The notes under the pieces: generated by a model
Told to the model about the DNA's origin: nothing
Databases searched by the model: none
The model's input: the letters and a program-made list of their open reading frames with translations, nothing else
Assembly: GCA_036489775.1 (NCBI GenBank)
Contig: DASXFC010000009.1
Location: 62,001-126,000 of the forward strand
Direction of reading: 5' to 3'
Origin: Bog-473 sp036489775
Lineage (GTDB): Bacteria; Actinomycetota; Acidimicrobiia; Acidimicrobiales; RAAP-2
DNA: 64,000 bases
Made by a program: the position numbers and the translations under genes
Shown here: positions 20,588 through 28,003 of the stretch, in pieces
How positions within the stretch are numbered: the stretch's first letter is position 1
Layout: every line of letters starts with the position of its first letter

Positions 20588-21793
20588 CTAGCTGAGGCGC
20601 TCCACGATCATGGCCATACCCTGACCACCGCCCACGCACATGGACTCGAGGCCGAAGGTCTTCCCGGTGTCCTCGAGCGCGTTGAGCAGTGTGGTCATGA
20701 TGCGGGCGCCGGTCTGGCCGAACGGGTGGCCCAATGCAATGGCGCCGCCCTTGATGTTGAGCTTGTCCCAGCTGATGCCGAGATGCTTGGCGGAGGGAAT
20801 GACCTGGGCCGCAAAGGCCTCGTTGATCTCGACCAGGTCGATGTCGTCGATGGTCATCTTGGCCCGGGCCAGGACCTGGCGGCAGGCGTCGATCGGCCCG
20901 AGCCCCATGATCTCGGGGTTGAGTCCACTGACCCCACTGGCCACGATGCGGGCGAGCGGGGTGATGCCGAGCTGCTTGGCCTTGGTGTCGCTCATGACCA
21001 CCACGGCGGCAGCGCCGTCGTTGAGCGGGCAGGCGTTGCCGGCAGTCACCGTTCCGCCCTCGCGGAATACCGGCTTGAGGTTGGACAGCCCTTCGAGGGT
21101 GGTTCCAGGGCGGGGACCGTCGTCCTTGGTCACCACGGTGCCGTCGGACAGCGTGACCGGGATGATCTCCCGCTCGAAAAAGCCGTTCTCCTGTGACGCC
21201 ACCGCCCGCGTCTGCGAGAGCACGGCAAACTCGTCCATCTCCTGGCGGCTCACCTTCTCGTATTCGGCCACGTTCTCGGCCGTCTGCCCCATGGCGATGT
21301 AGACGTCCGGCAAACCCTGGGGGGGAGTCCAGGGCTCGGTCACGGCCGGTGTCCGCTCCTTGGTGCGCTCTTCGCCCTCGGCAAAGAGCGGGTTGTGCGG
21401 GCCGGTGTCCGAGGCGCCATACATGTAGCGGCTGACCGTCTCGACCCCGGCGGCGATGAAGATGTCACCCTCCCCAGCCCGGATGGCGTGGGCCGCCATG
21501 CGGATGGTCTGCAGGGATGAGGAGCAGTAGCGATTGACGGTCACGCCGGGCACGTTGTCCATCCCGGCCAAAATGGCAGCCACCCGGGCCACGTTGTAAC
21601 CGGCCTCGCCCGCGGGCTGGCCGCATCCGAGGAGGACGTCCTCGACCTCGGCCGGGTTGAGCTGGGGCACCTTCTCGAGCACGGCGCGCAGAACCAGAGC
21701 GCTGAGGTCGTCGGGACGGCACTCGGTCAGTGAGCCTTTGTTGGCTCGGCCGATCGGGGTGCGGCCGGTAGCGACGATGACGGCTTCAGGCAT
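20588..21793 (-). CDS. fadA: Acetyl-CoA acyltransferase (thiolase, FadA type)
   Basis: A 401-residue thiolase with nucleophile Cys90 (NRYCSSS), the catalytic His in ALGHPFGQTGARI, and the second Cys in CVGGGQG. It cleaves 3-ketoacyl-CoA to a shortened acyl-CoA and acetyl- or propionyl-CoA. A GAGGAG site precedes the ATG. It is divergent from a FadE26/FadE27-like pair with a KstR-type operator between them, so it probably serves sterol side-chain beta-oxidation in the way mycobacterial FadA5 does. It is not obviously FadA5 itself; a general fatty-acid thiolase remains possible. Confidence 0.9.
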   Translation of the reverse strand: MPEAVIVATGRTPIGRANKGSLTECRPDDLSALVLRAVLEKVPQLNPAEVEDVLLGCGQPAGEAGYNVARVAAILAGMDNVPGVTVNRYCSSSLQTIRMAAHAIRAGEGDIFIAAGVETVSRYMYGASDTGPHNPLFAEGEERTKERTPAVTEPWTPPQGLPDVYIAMGQTAENVAEYEKVSRQEMDEFAVLSQTRAVASQENGFFEREIIPVTLSDGTVVTKDDGPRPGTTLEGLSNLKPVFREGGTVTAGNACPLNDGAAAVVVMSDTKAKQLGITPLARIVASGVSGLNPEIMGLGPIDACRQVLARAKMTIDDIDLVEINEAFAAQVIPSAKHLGISWDKLNIKGGAIALGHPFGQTGARIMTTLLNALEDTGKTFGLESMCVGGGQGMAMIVERLS

Positions 21794-21921
21794 TGATGAA
21801 GACTCCTCAATTAGTGGTGGCGTCCAGGGATGGAGGCCGAGGCGGTCAGCAGGTTACTGGTTGGTAGCCAACTGAGTGTCAGTCCGCAGCGGCGTCCATT
21901 GGTCGGGCTCGGGAGCCGGAC

Positions 21922-21935
21922 TGTAACGTGTTCTA
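21922..21935. promoter_or_regulatory. KstR-type operator (perfect consensus)
   Basis: TGTAACGTGTTCTA matches TnnAACnnGTTnnA at every fixed position. It lies between the divergent thiolase and FadE26-like genes. On the minus strand TACAGT (21925-21920) and on the plus strand TAACGT (21924-21929) could be -10 elements overlapping it, as expected for a repressor site. Confidence 0.65.
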
Positions 21936-21998
21936 TCGCGCGCCGGTCTGGCCGCCATGGGCACTGGTCGTGGGCCGCCGCGGTCCGGGAGGGACGGA

Positions 21999-23174
21999 AT
22001 GGACATCGCGTATACGGAGGAGCAGCAGGCGCTGAAGAGCGAGCTGCGGGCCTACTACCAGCAGCTGCTCACCCCCGAGGTCGAGCAGGAGCTGGCCCAC
22101 GCCGGCGGGATCGGGCCGGTCGTGCGCCGGGTCGTCAAGCAGATGGGCACCGACGGGTGGCTGGGCATCGGCTGGCCCCAGGAGTGGGGTGGCCAGGGCC
22201 GTTCGGCCATCGAGCAGTTCATCTTCTTCGACGAGTCGATGCGCAGCGGTGCGCCCGTCCCGATGCTGACCATCAACACGGTGGGGCCGACCATCATGAA
22301 CTTCGGCACCCAGGAGCAGAAAGAGTTCTTCCTGCCCCAGATCCTGGCCGGCGAGATCCACTTCTGCATCGGCTACACCGAGCCCAACTCGGGTACCGAC
22401 CTGGCCTCGTTGACCACCAAGGCCGTGCGCGATGGCGACGAGTACATCATCAACGGGGCCAAGGTCTTCACCAGCCTGGCCGGCGACGCCGACTACATCT
22501 GGCTGGCCACCCGCACCGACCCTGATGCCCCCAAGCACAAGGGCATCTCGATGTTCGTGATCCCGATGAACACGCCGGGGATCAGGGTCGTGCCCATGAA
22601 GCTGCTGGGCGACCACAACATCAACTACACCTTCTACGAGGACGTCCGGGTGCCCGCCACCAGCCTGGTTGGCGGCGAAAACCAGGGCTGGACCCTCATC
22701 ACCAACCAGCTCAACCACGAGCGGGTGACCTTGTGCTCACCGGGCATCATCGAACGGGTGCTCAGCGACGTCCGGGCCTGGGCCCAGAACACCAAGCTGC
22801 CCGATGGCCGTCGGGTGGCCGACCAGGAATGGGTACAAGAGCATCTGGCCCGGGTGCACGCCGAACTCGAGTTCCTGCGCTTGATCAACTGGAAGGTGGC
22901 GTGGCAGGCCACCCAGGGGCATCTCGATGTAGCTGACGCCTCCAGCATCAAGGTGTTCGGCACCGAGTTCTACCTGCGGGCCTTCCAGCTCCTGATGGAG
23001 ATCATCGGGCAGGCTGGCTATCTCACCCGCGGTTCACCGGCGGCGGTGATCGCTGGGCGACTCGAGATGTATGCGCGCTCCATGATCATCCTGACCTTCG
23101 GTGGCGGAACCAACGAGATCCAGCGCGATCTCATCGCCATCTTCGGCCTCAACATGCCCCGCTCGCTGCGGTAG
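21999..23174 (+). CDS. Acyl-CoA dehydrogenase, FadE26 (ChsE4)-like subunit
   Basis: A 391-residue acyl-CoA dehydrogenase beginning at the ATG of MDIAYTEEQ, with a GGGAGGG site just upstream. Conserved parts include GWPQEWGGQGRSAIEQ, GYTEPNSGTDLASL (FAD/substrate segment) and the C-terminal TFGGGTNEIQRDLIA. This matches, from memory, the FadE26-type subunit of the mycobacterial sterol dehydrogenase ChsE4-ChsE5, which oxidises five-carbon steroid side-chain CoAs. It is followed 24 bases later by its likely partner, and preceded by a KstR-type operator. Confidence 0.85.
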   Translation: MDIAYTEEQQALKSELRAYYQQLLTPEVEQELAHAGGIGPVVRRVVKQMGTDGWLGIGWPQEWGGQGRSAIEQFIFFDESMRSGAPVPMLTINTVGPTIMNFGTQEQKEFFLPQILAGEIHFCIGYTEPNSGTDLASLTTKAVRDGDEYIINGAKVFTSLAGDADYIWLATRTDPDAPKHKGISMFVIPMNTPGIRVVPMKLLGDHNINYTFYEDVRVPATSLVGGENQGWTLITNQLNHERVTLCSPGIIERVLSDVRAWAQNTKLPDGRRVADQEWVQEHLARVHAELEFLRLINWKVAWQATQGHLDVADASSIKVFGTEFYLRAFQLLMEIIGQAGYLTRGSPAAVIAGRLEMYARSMIILTFGGGTNEIQRDLIAIFGLNMPRSLR

Positions 23175-23198
23175 CTCACGAACGCGAAGAGAGACACC

Positions 23199-24365
23199 AT
23201 GGATTTCAGTTTCAGCGAAGAACAAGAGGCAGTGCGTGAATTGGCTGAGCGCATCTTCACCGAGCGCGCCACTCACGAACGCCTGAAGGAGATCGAGCAG
23301 GCCGCTGGTGACGAGGGGCCGATCGACCGGGACTTGTGGAAGGAGTTGGCGGCGGCCGGCCTGCTCGGCATCGCCCTGCCCGAAGACGTCGGCGGCGCCG
23401 GGCTCGACTTCGTCGCGGCCTGCCTGGTGATCGAGGCGGCGGGCCGGAGCGCGGCTTATGTACCCGTCGTCGAGACCATGGTCTACGGCGCGCTGCCCAT
23501 TGCCAGCTTCGGCACGGCGCAGCAGCGGCAGGCCTGGCTGCCCGGCGTGGCCGCCGGCGACACCATCCTCACCGCCGCGATGGCCGAGCTGGTCGGAGAG
23601 GTGATCCTGCCCGGCGGCACGGCACCGGTGACCACGGCCACCGCCCAGGCCGACGGGAGCTGGGTGCTCAACGGCACCAAGGCATGTGTACCGGCCGCGC
23701 TGGTCGCGGCTGCAGTTCTGATTCCGGCCAGCCGGACCAACTCGGATGGATCGAACGCCGGCGTGGGCGTGTTCATCGTGCCCACCTCGGTCCCCGGATT
23801 GACCCCTATCGCCCAGACCACCACGGCGGGCCGCCCCGAGGCGTTGGTCGAACTGGCTAACGTGACGGTGGGGGCCGAGGCGCTGCTGGGCGGGATCGAC
23901 GCCGATGCCACGGCCATCATCGCCGCTATCACCGAGCACGCCACCACGGCGCTGTGCGTGATGGAGGCCGGGGCCTGTGCCGCCGCCCTGGCGCTCACCG
24001 CCGAGTACACCAAGACCCGCGTGCAGTTCGAGAAGCCGATTGCCACGTTCCAGGCCGTGGGGCAGCGTGCCGCCGACGCCTACGTCGACACCGAGGCCAT
24101 CCGGCTCACCGCCTGGCAGGCCGCGTCACGCTTGGCGGCTGGCCTCCCGGCCAGTGCCGAAGTCGCCGTGGCCAAGTACTGGGCCGCCGAAGGTGGCCAA
24201 CGGGTGGTGCACGCGGCGTCCCACCTCCATGGCGGCGTCGGCGTCGACCGCGATTACCCCCTCCACCGCTACTTCCTGCTCACTCGTCAGATCGAGTTCA
24301 CGCTGGGCGGGGCCAACGAGAGCCTTCGCCGTCTGGGCCAGATCTTGGCGGTCGAGCCCGTCTGA
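23199..24365 (+). CDS. Acyl-CoA dehydrogenase, FadE27 (ChsE5)-like subunit
   Basis: A 388-residue acyl-CoA dehydrogenase (MDFSFSEEQEAVREL). The middle is divergent compared with homotetrameric enzymes, while the C-terminal HLHGGVGVDRDYPLHRYFLLTRQIEFTLGG segment matches the FadE27/FadE28 type of subunit. Such subunits form alpha2beta2 complexes with the FadE26/FadE29 type, sharing FAD and substrate sites. Adjacent genes for both subunit types strongly suggest a heteromeric steroid-CoA dehydrogenase. Confidence 0.85.
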   Translation: MDFSFSEEQEAVRELAERIFTERATHERLKEIEQAAGDEGPIDRDLWKELAAAGLLGIALPEDVGGAGLDFVAACLVIEAAGRSAAYVPVVETMVYGALPIASFGTAQQRQAWLPGVAAGDTILTAAMAELVGEVILPGGTAPVTTATAQADGSWVLNGTKACVPAALVAAAVLIPASRTNSDGSNAGVGVFIVPTSVPGLTPIAQTTTAGRPEALVELANVTVGAEALLGGIDADATAIIAAITEHATTALCVMEAGACAAALALTAEYTKTRVQFEKPIATFQAVGQRAADAYVDTEAIRLTAWQAASRLAAGLPASAEVAVAKYWAAEGGQRVVHAASHLHGGVGVDRDYPLHRYFLLTRQIEFTLGGANESLRRLGQILAVEPV

Positions 24366-24370
24366 ACACG

Positions 24371-24391
24371 CGCCGGCATCAGCGACCGGCG
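24371..24391 (+). terminator. Hairpin after the fadE26/27 pair
   Basis: CGCCGG and CCGGCG form a 6-bp stem with a 9-base loop, just after the stop and followed by TTGTGGTGT. A weak terminator candidate separating the sterol pair from the lasso-peptide genes. Confidence 0.35.
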
Positions 24392-24421
24392 TTGTGGTGT
24401 AGCGCACCGCCGGGCACCGTC

Positions 24422-24434
24422 TACCCTGCACTCC
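24422..24434 (+). promoter_or_regulatory. -10 element of the lasso biosynthetic operon (leaderless)
   Basis: TACCCT (24422-24427) is followed by 7 bases and the GTG start of the nucleotidyltransferase. No ribosome-binding site is visible, so the mRNA is probably leaderless. No good -35 is seen. Confidence 0.4.
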
Positions 24435-25367
24435 GTGACGACTTCACCCATCGACGCGCTGGTGCGGACCGCACATGCCATGGCGATCGACGAGGTCACC
24501 GCTGAGGTCGTCACATCGTTGAGCGACGCCGGCATCGAGGTGGTCCTGCTGAAGGGCCCGGCCCTGGCCCAGTGGCTCTACCCGGACAGCGTCAGGGCGT
24601 ATGGCGACACCGATCTCCTCGTCAACCCGTCGTCCTTCTCAGCGGCGGCACGGGTTCTCTCCGGCATCGGTTTCGCCGACCCCTGGTACGGACCGGCCGA
24701 ACATGCCATCACATACCACCGCCGAAACGGGGCCGGGGTGGTGTTCTCGGTCGATCTCCATCGAACCATTCCGCTGGTCACGGCATCGCCGGCTGCCTTA
24801 TGGCGGGAATTCAGTTCTGACACCGCCGAGATCACGGTGGCTCGTCGATCGGTCCGGGTCCTGGGCGTTCCCCACTTGGGCCTGCATCTCGCTATTCACG
24901 CCGTGCAGCATGCTTCGGAGTCTGGAGGCCCGAAGGAGGACCTGCGCCGGGCCATCGACGTCATGGAGTTCGAGGACTGGCAGCGCACGACTGAGGCCAG
25001 CCGGCGCATGGGCGCCGAGGACGCGTTGGCAGCCGGTTTGTGCCTGGCTCCCGGAGGCCCTGAACTGGCGGAACGGCTGCAACTGACTTCGGCCCGGCGA
25101 GGACTCCTGCGGATGGCGTCGGCCGAGTTGAATCCGCAGGCGTACCAGCTTCAGCGCCTGATCGATGCCGATGGATGGCAGGGGCGGCTGCGCATGCTGG
25201 CCAATCCGCTGTTCATGTCACCCGCCATCATGCGTCAGGACTCGGCCCTGGCCCGTCGTGGAACTTTGGGTCTGGTTGCCTGCTATGCCATCCGTCCCTT
25301 CGTCTTGCTCGGACGCCTTCGTCCCGCCCTGGCCGCCCGTCGACGTATTCTCCGCTCTGATGACTGA
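24435..25367 (+). CDS. Lasso-cluster nucleotidyltransferase family protein
   Basis: A 310-residue protein of the NTP_transf_5-like type. The region VVLLKGPALAQWLYPDSVRAYGDTDLLV carries the LLKG motif and the DxD metal pair (DTDLLV), followed by SVDLHRTI (third acidic residue). These nucleotidyltransferase-fold proteins recur in lasso-peptide clusters next to PqqD-like and B2 genes. Their reaction there is largely undefined; they may modify the peptide or act in tailoring. The stop overlaps the B1 gene start by 8 bases. Confidence 0.8.
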   Translation: MTTSPIDALVRTAHAMAIDEVTAEVVTSLSDAGIEVVLLKGPALAQWLYPDSVRAYGDTDLLVNPSSFSAAARVLSGIGFADPWYGPAEHAITYHRRNGAGVVFSVDLHRTIPLVTASPAALWREFSSDTAEITVARRSVRVLGVPHLGLHLAIHAVQHASESGGPKEDLRRAIDVMEFEDWQRTTEASRRMGAEDALAAGLCLAPGGPELAERLQLTSARRGLLRMASAELNPQAYQLQRLIDADGWQGRLRMLANPLFMSPAIMRQDSALARRGTLGLVACYAIRPFVLLGRLRPALAARRRILRSDD

Positions 25368-25656
25368 CGAAATCCGCGTGCGATCCGACGAAATCGAGAC
25401 CCGGTCGGTCGAGGGCGAACTCGTCCTATTGGACCTGCGGTCCCAGACGTACCTCAGCTTGAACCGTTCGGGGGCCGAGCTCTGGCCCTTGTTGCAGGGT
25501 GGTACCAGCCGTCGGCAATTAATTGACGAGCTGCGCACCAAGTACGAGATCTCGGAAGAGACGGCCGCCGATGATGTGGACACACTCGTCGAGCAATTGT
25601 CCCGGGCTGATCTCTTAGAGAGCGGCGATGGTGGCCCGCCCCCCTACGCTCGCTGA
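25360..25656 (+). CDS. Lasso peptide B1: PqqD-like precursor-recognition protein
   Basis: A 98-residue RiPP recognition element. RSVEGELVLLDLRSQTYLSLNRSGAELWPLLQGGTSRRQLIDEL shows the PqqD winged-helix pattern (E-x-V-L-L-D-x-x-x-x-x-Y-x-x-L-N-x-x-G). B1 binds the leader peptide, mainly the YxxPxL motif, and delivers it to the B2 protease and C cyclase. It overlaps the nucleotidyltransferase stop by 8 bases and the B2 start by 29 bases, so the proteins are co-translated. The ATG start fits the family's usual length. Confidence 0.88.
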   Translation: MTDEIRVRSDEIETRSVEGELVLLDLRSQTYLSLNRSGAELWPLLQGGTSRRQLIDELRTKYEISEETAADDVDTLVEQLSRADLLESGDGGPPPYAR

Positions 25657-26014
25657 CGCCCAGGCGGCCGTCTGGACCATCCGCTGTCGGGTCCAGTGCC
25701 GGAGGCAGCTGGATCGCCAGGACGTGCGGAGCATCGTGTTGCCGTCGTCTTCAGGGATTCCGGTCGGAGCGGCCGGCGCCGTTTCGCGACTCCTGCGCCG
25801 TCGCCAGAACCAGTGCCTGTCCAACGCGCTCATTGTGCAAGCCTGGCGAGCAGACCACGGGGACGAGGTGGACGTGGTGATCGGGGTCACGGCTCCGTCT
25901 GCCGGATTCTCGGCCCATGCCTGGTTGGCCGATGCGCCCGAGTCGGCGGCAGCCGGGCACCAGCCCATCTACCGGCTCCCCCCGCATCGCCAGCTCAGCA
26001 CCACGCGTGACTGA
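25628..26014 (+). CDS. Lasso peptide B2: transglutaminase-like leader peptidase
   Basis: A 128-residue protein with the cysteine-protease arrangement of lasso B2 enzymes: Cys63 in NQCLSNALIVQAW, His97 in FSAHAWL, and an acidic residue (Asp102) following. B2 cuts the leader from the precursor two residues after the conserved Thr. The N-terminal helix (ADAQAAVWTIRCRV) is also typical. It overlaps both neighbours, and the stop lies inside the start region of the cyclase gene. Confidence 0.87.
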   Translation: MVARPPTLADAQAAVWTIRCRVQCRRQLDRQDVRSIVLPSSSGIPVGAAGAVSRLLRRRQNQCLSNALIVQAWRADHGDEVDVVIGVTAPSAGFSAHAWLADAPESAAAGHQPIYRLPPHRQLSTTRD

Positions 26015-27170
26015 GGAGGCGGTTCGTCCGCTTGAGCTCGATCCCCTCGAGCGGGCGGCTGGGGTGACGCTGGGGGACGCCGATGGACCAGGCCAGCCGA
26101 GCCAGCGTTATGCCACGGCCCGGGCTGCCCTCGAGTCGGTCATGGCCCGGGAATTAGCCCGAGGCCAGTGCTTCGTGAGTTTCTCCGGTGGCCGTGATTC
26201 GTCGGCCGTCCTGGCGGTGGCCACGTCGGTGGCTCGTCGCGAGGGCCTGGGCCTGCCGATCCCGGTGACCTTTCGATTCCCTGATGTGCCGACCAGCCAG
26301 GAAAACCAGTGGCAGGAGCAGGTCATCGAGCACCTCGGGCTTACTCAATGGGAGCGGATGGATCTCTCCGACGAGCTCGATCTGCTGGGGGATACCGCTC
26401 GGCTCTGTCTCGAGGCCCACGGCCCGACCTGGCCGGCCAACGCCTATCTCCACATGCCGATATTCGAGGTGGCCCGGGGTGGCGTGGTGATGACCGGTCT
26501 TGATGGCGACGGCCTGTTCGGCGACTGGCGTTGGTGTCACGCTCAGGCCGTCCTCCATCGGCAGGTGCCGTTCCACCCTCGCGATCTGGCCCGCATCGGT
26601 GCAGCCTGGGCGCCGACGTCGGTTCGGCGCCGCCTCATCCGGCGGCGTGGCTTCTTCACGCCTCCCTGGCTGACCGGCCCCGCTCGGGATGAGTACGAGG
26701 CCCGACTGGTCGATCGTCAGGCCCAAGAGCCCCGACGATGGGACCGTCGCACCCGCTGGCATGGCCGGTCCCGCGCCTTGGCGGTCACGATGGCCAGCCT
26801 GGATGCGCTGGGCGCACCGCTCGACGTGGGAGTGGTGCATCCGTTGCTCGACTCGGCTGTGCTCGATGCGCTGGCCACCGAAGGGGGAGCAGCCGGCTTC
26901 GGTGATCGCACGTCGGCCATGCGGCATCTCTGTGGCGATCTCCTACCGGCCCGGGTGGTCGAGCGCCGGAGCAAGGCGGTCTTCGGGGGCGCGGTCTGGC
27001 GGGAACAGGCCAGGACCTTCGTGGCGCAGTGGGACGGCACCGGCGTGGACCTGGACCGGGTCGATCCTCAGCGCCTGCGGGAGAGCTGGCAGGCGGAACA
27101 TCCCGTCTTCCACTCGTGGTCCCTGCTCCACCAGGCCTGGCTGGCCCAACACCGGCTTCAGGAGAAGTAG
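26007..27170 (+). CDS. Lasso peptide C: asparagine-synthetase-like macrolactam cyclase (no glutaminase domain)
   Basis: A 387-residue protein, GTG start overlapping B2 by 8 bases. It has the ATP pyrophosphatase PP-loop SGGRDSSAV (about 57-65) and the later TGLDGDGLFGDWRW segment of asparagine synthetase-like enzymes. Lasso C proteins adenylate the side-chain carboxylate of the core Asp or Glu and close the ring onto the core N-terminus. Most are 500-650 residues with an inactive N-terminal glutaminase-like domain. Here only about 45 residues precede the synthetase domain, so that domain is absent. The 3' end overlaps the convergent kinase gene by 13 bases. Confidence 0.85.
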   Translation: MTEEAVRPLELDPLERAAGVTLGDADGPGQPSQRYATARAALESVMARELARGQCFVSFSGGRDSSAVLAVATSVARREGLGLPIPVTFRFPDVPTSQENQWQEQVIEHLGLTQWERMDLSDELDLLGDTARLCLEAHGPTWPANAYLHMPIFEVARGGVVMTGLDGDGLFGDWRWCHAQAVLHRQVPFHPRDLARIGAAWAPTSVRRRLIRRRGFFTPPWLTGPARDEYEARLVDRQAQEPRRWDRRTRWHGRSRALAVTMASLDALGAPLDVGVVHPLLDSAVLDALATEGGAAGFGDRTSAMRHLCGDLLPARVVERRSKAVFGGAVWREQARTFVAQWDGTGVDLDRVDPQRLRESWQAEHPVFHSWSLLHQAWLAQHRLQEK

Positions 27171-28003
27171 TCAGCCAGGGTGATCACGAAGCGGTCGAGG
27201 TGGTCCAGGTCCTTCGGTCGAGCCGCGGTGACCATCGGGACACTGGCCAGGTCGAGCAGGGTGACCGGGTCCGCCGCCAGTGAGGGAAAGGTCCGTTGGC
27301 GGGCCAGGTTGGTGATGCGTTCCGCCAGCGGGACCGGGGAGAGGGCAATACGGTCGGCCCAGGCCAGGATGGCAACGCCCCGCACCTGGGTCGAGCCGAC
27401 AAAACAGGGGAGCTCGAGCCGGTGGCGATCGCCGCGGACCAGCGTGGTCTCGGGTTGGAGCTCCGACCACGACGCGGCGCGAAGGTCGATCGTCCGAGGG
27501 CCTGGGAAGACTCGACCCTCGGAGTAGACGGCCAGGTCGTCGGTGAGCACGGGCACCGCATGGGCGGTAGCCAACCGGGCCAGGGTCGTGCTCTTCCCAT
27601 CTTCCTTGTCACCCAAAACGAGCACCACCCCGTCCCGGACGCCGAACGCCCCCGCATGGAGGGCTTCATGGCCAGACCATTGCCAATGCACCGCAGCCGC
27701 TGGAGCCAGATATGGGTGGAGGAGCTCGGGGTCGGGCGGTCGCCCGGGCAGGGCGAAGCGGGCTCGGGGATCCCCCTTGTCCATGTGCAGCCAGCCCCCG
27801 CCGATCAATCGGACCCGGGCTGAGGCCTGATTGAGCCGTGACTGGGGGTCATCAACCGGATTTACGTCTTCCGATGGCTCGACCGTGACCTCGAAGGGCA
27901 GGGCCTTGGGTTCCTGGGGCTGCATAGAGGCGGAGGCCCCGGGAAGCCCCGTGAGGATGAGCCCATAGGCGCCCAGTGCACCGTGCCCGGATAAAGAGGT
28001 CAT
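27158..28003 (-). CDS. HprK-like kinase of the lasso cluster
   Basis: A 281-residue protein with a P-loop (VLVLGDKEDGKSTTLA, about 145-160) followed by the paired Asp motif VLTDDLAVY, the HPr-kinase-type nucleotide site. The N-terminal half is a separate domain (about 1-120), as in lasso-cluster HprK homologues. In some clusters a related kinase phosphorylates a C-terminal Ser of the peptide tail; here the core ends in Pro, with Ser only at core positions 2, 3 and 17. The gene start overlaps the exporter stop (ATGA), so it belongs to the exporter transcript. Confidence 0.8.
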   Translation of the reverse strand: MTSLSGHGALGAYGLILTGLPGASASMQPQEPKALPFEVTVEPSEDVNPVDDPQSRLNQASARVRLIGGGWLHMDKGDPRARFALPGRPPDPELLHPYLAPAAAVHWQWSGHEALHAGAFGVRDGVVLVLGDKEDGKSTTLARLATAHAVPVLTDDLAVYSEGRVFPGPRTIDLRAASWSELQPETTLVRGDRHRLELPCFVGSTQVRGVAILAWADRIALSPVPLAERITNLARQRTFPSLAADPVTLLDLASVPMVTAARPKDLDHLDRFVITLADYFS

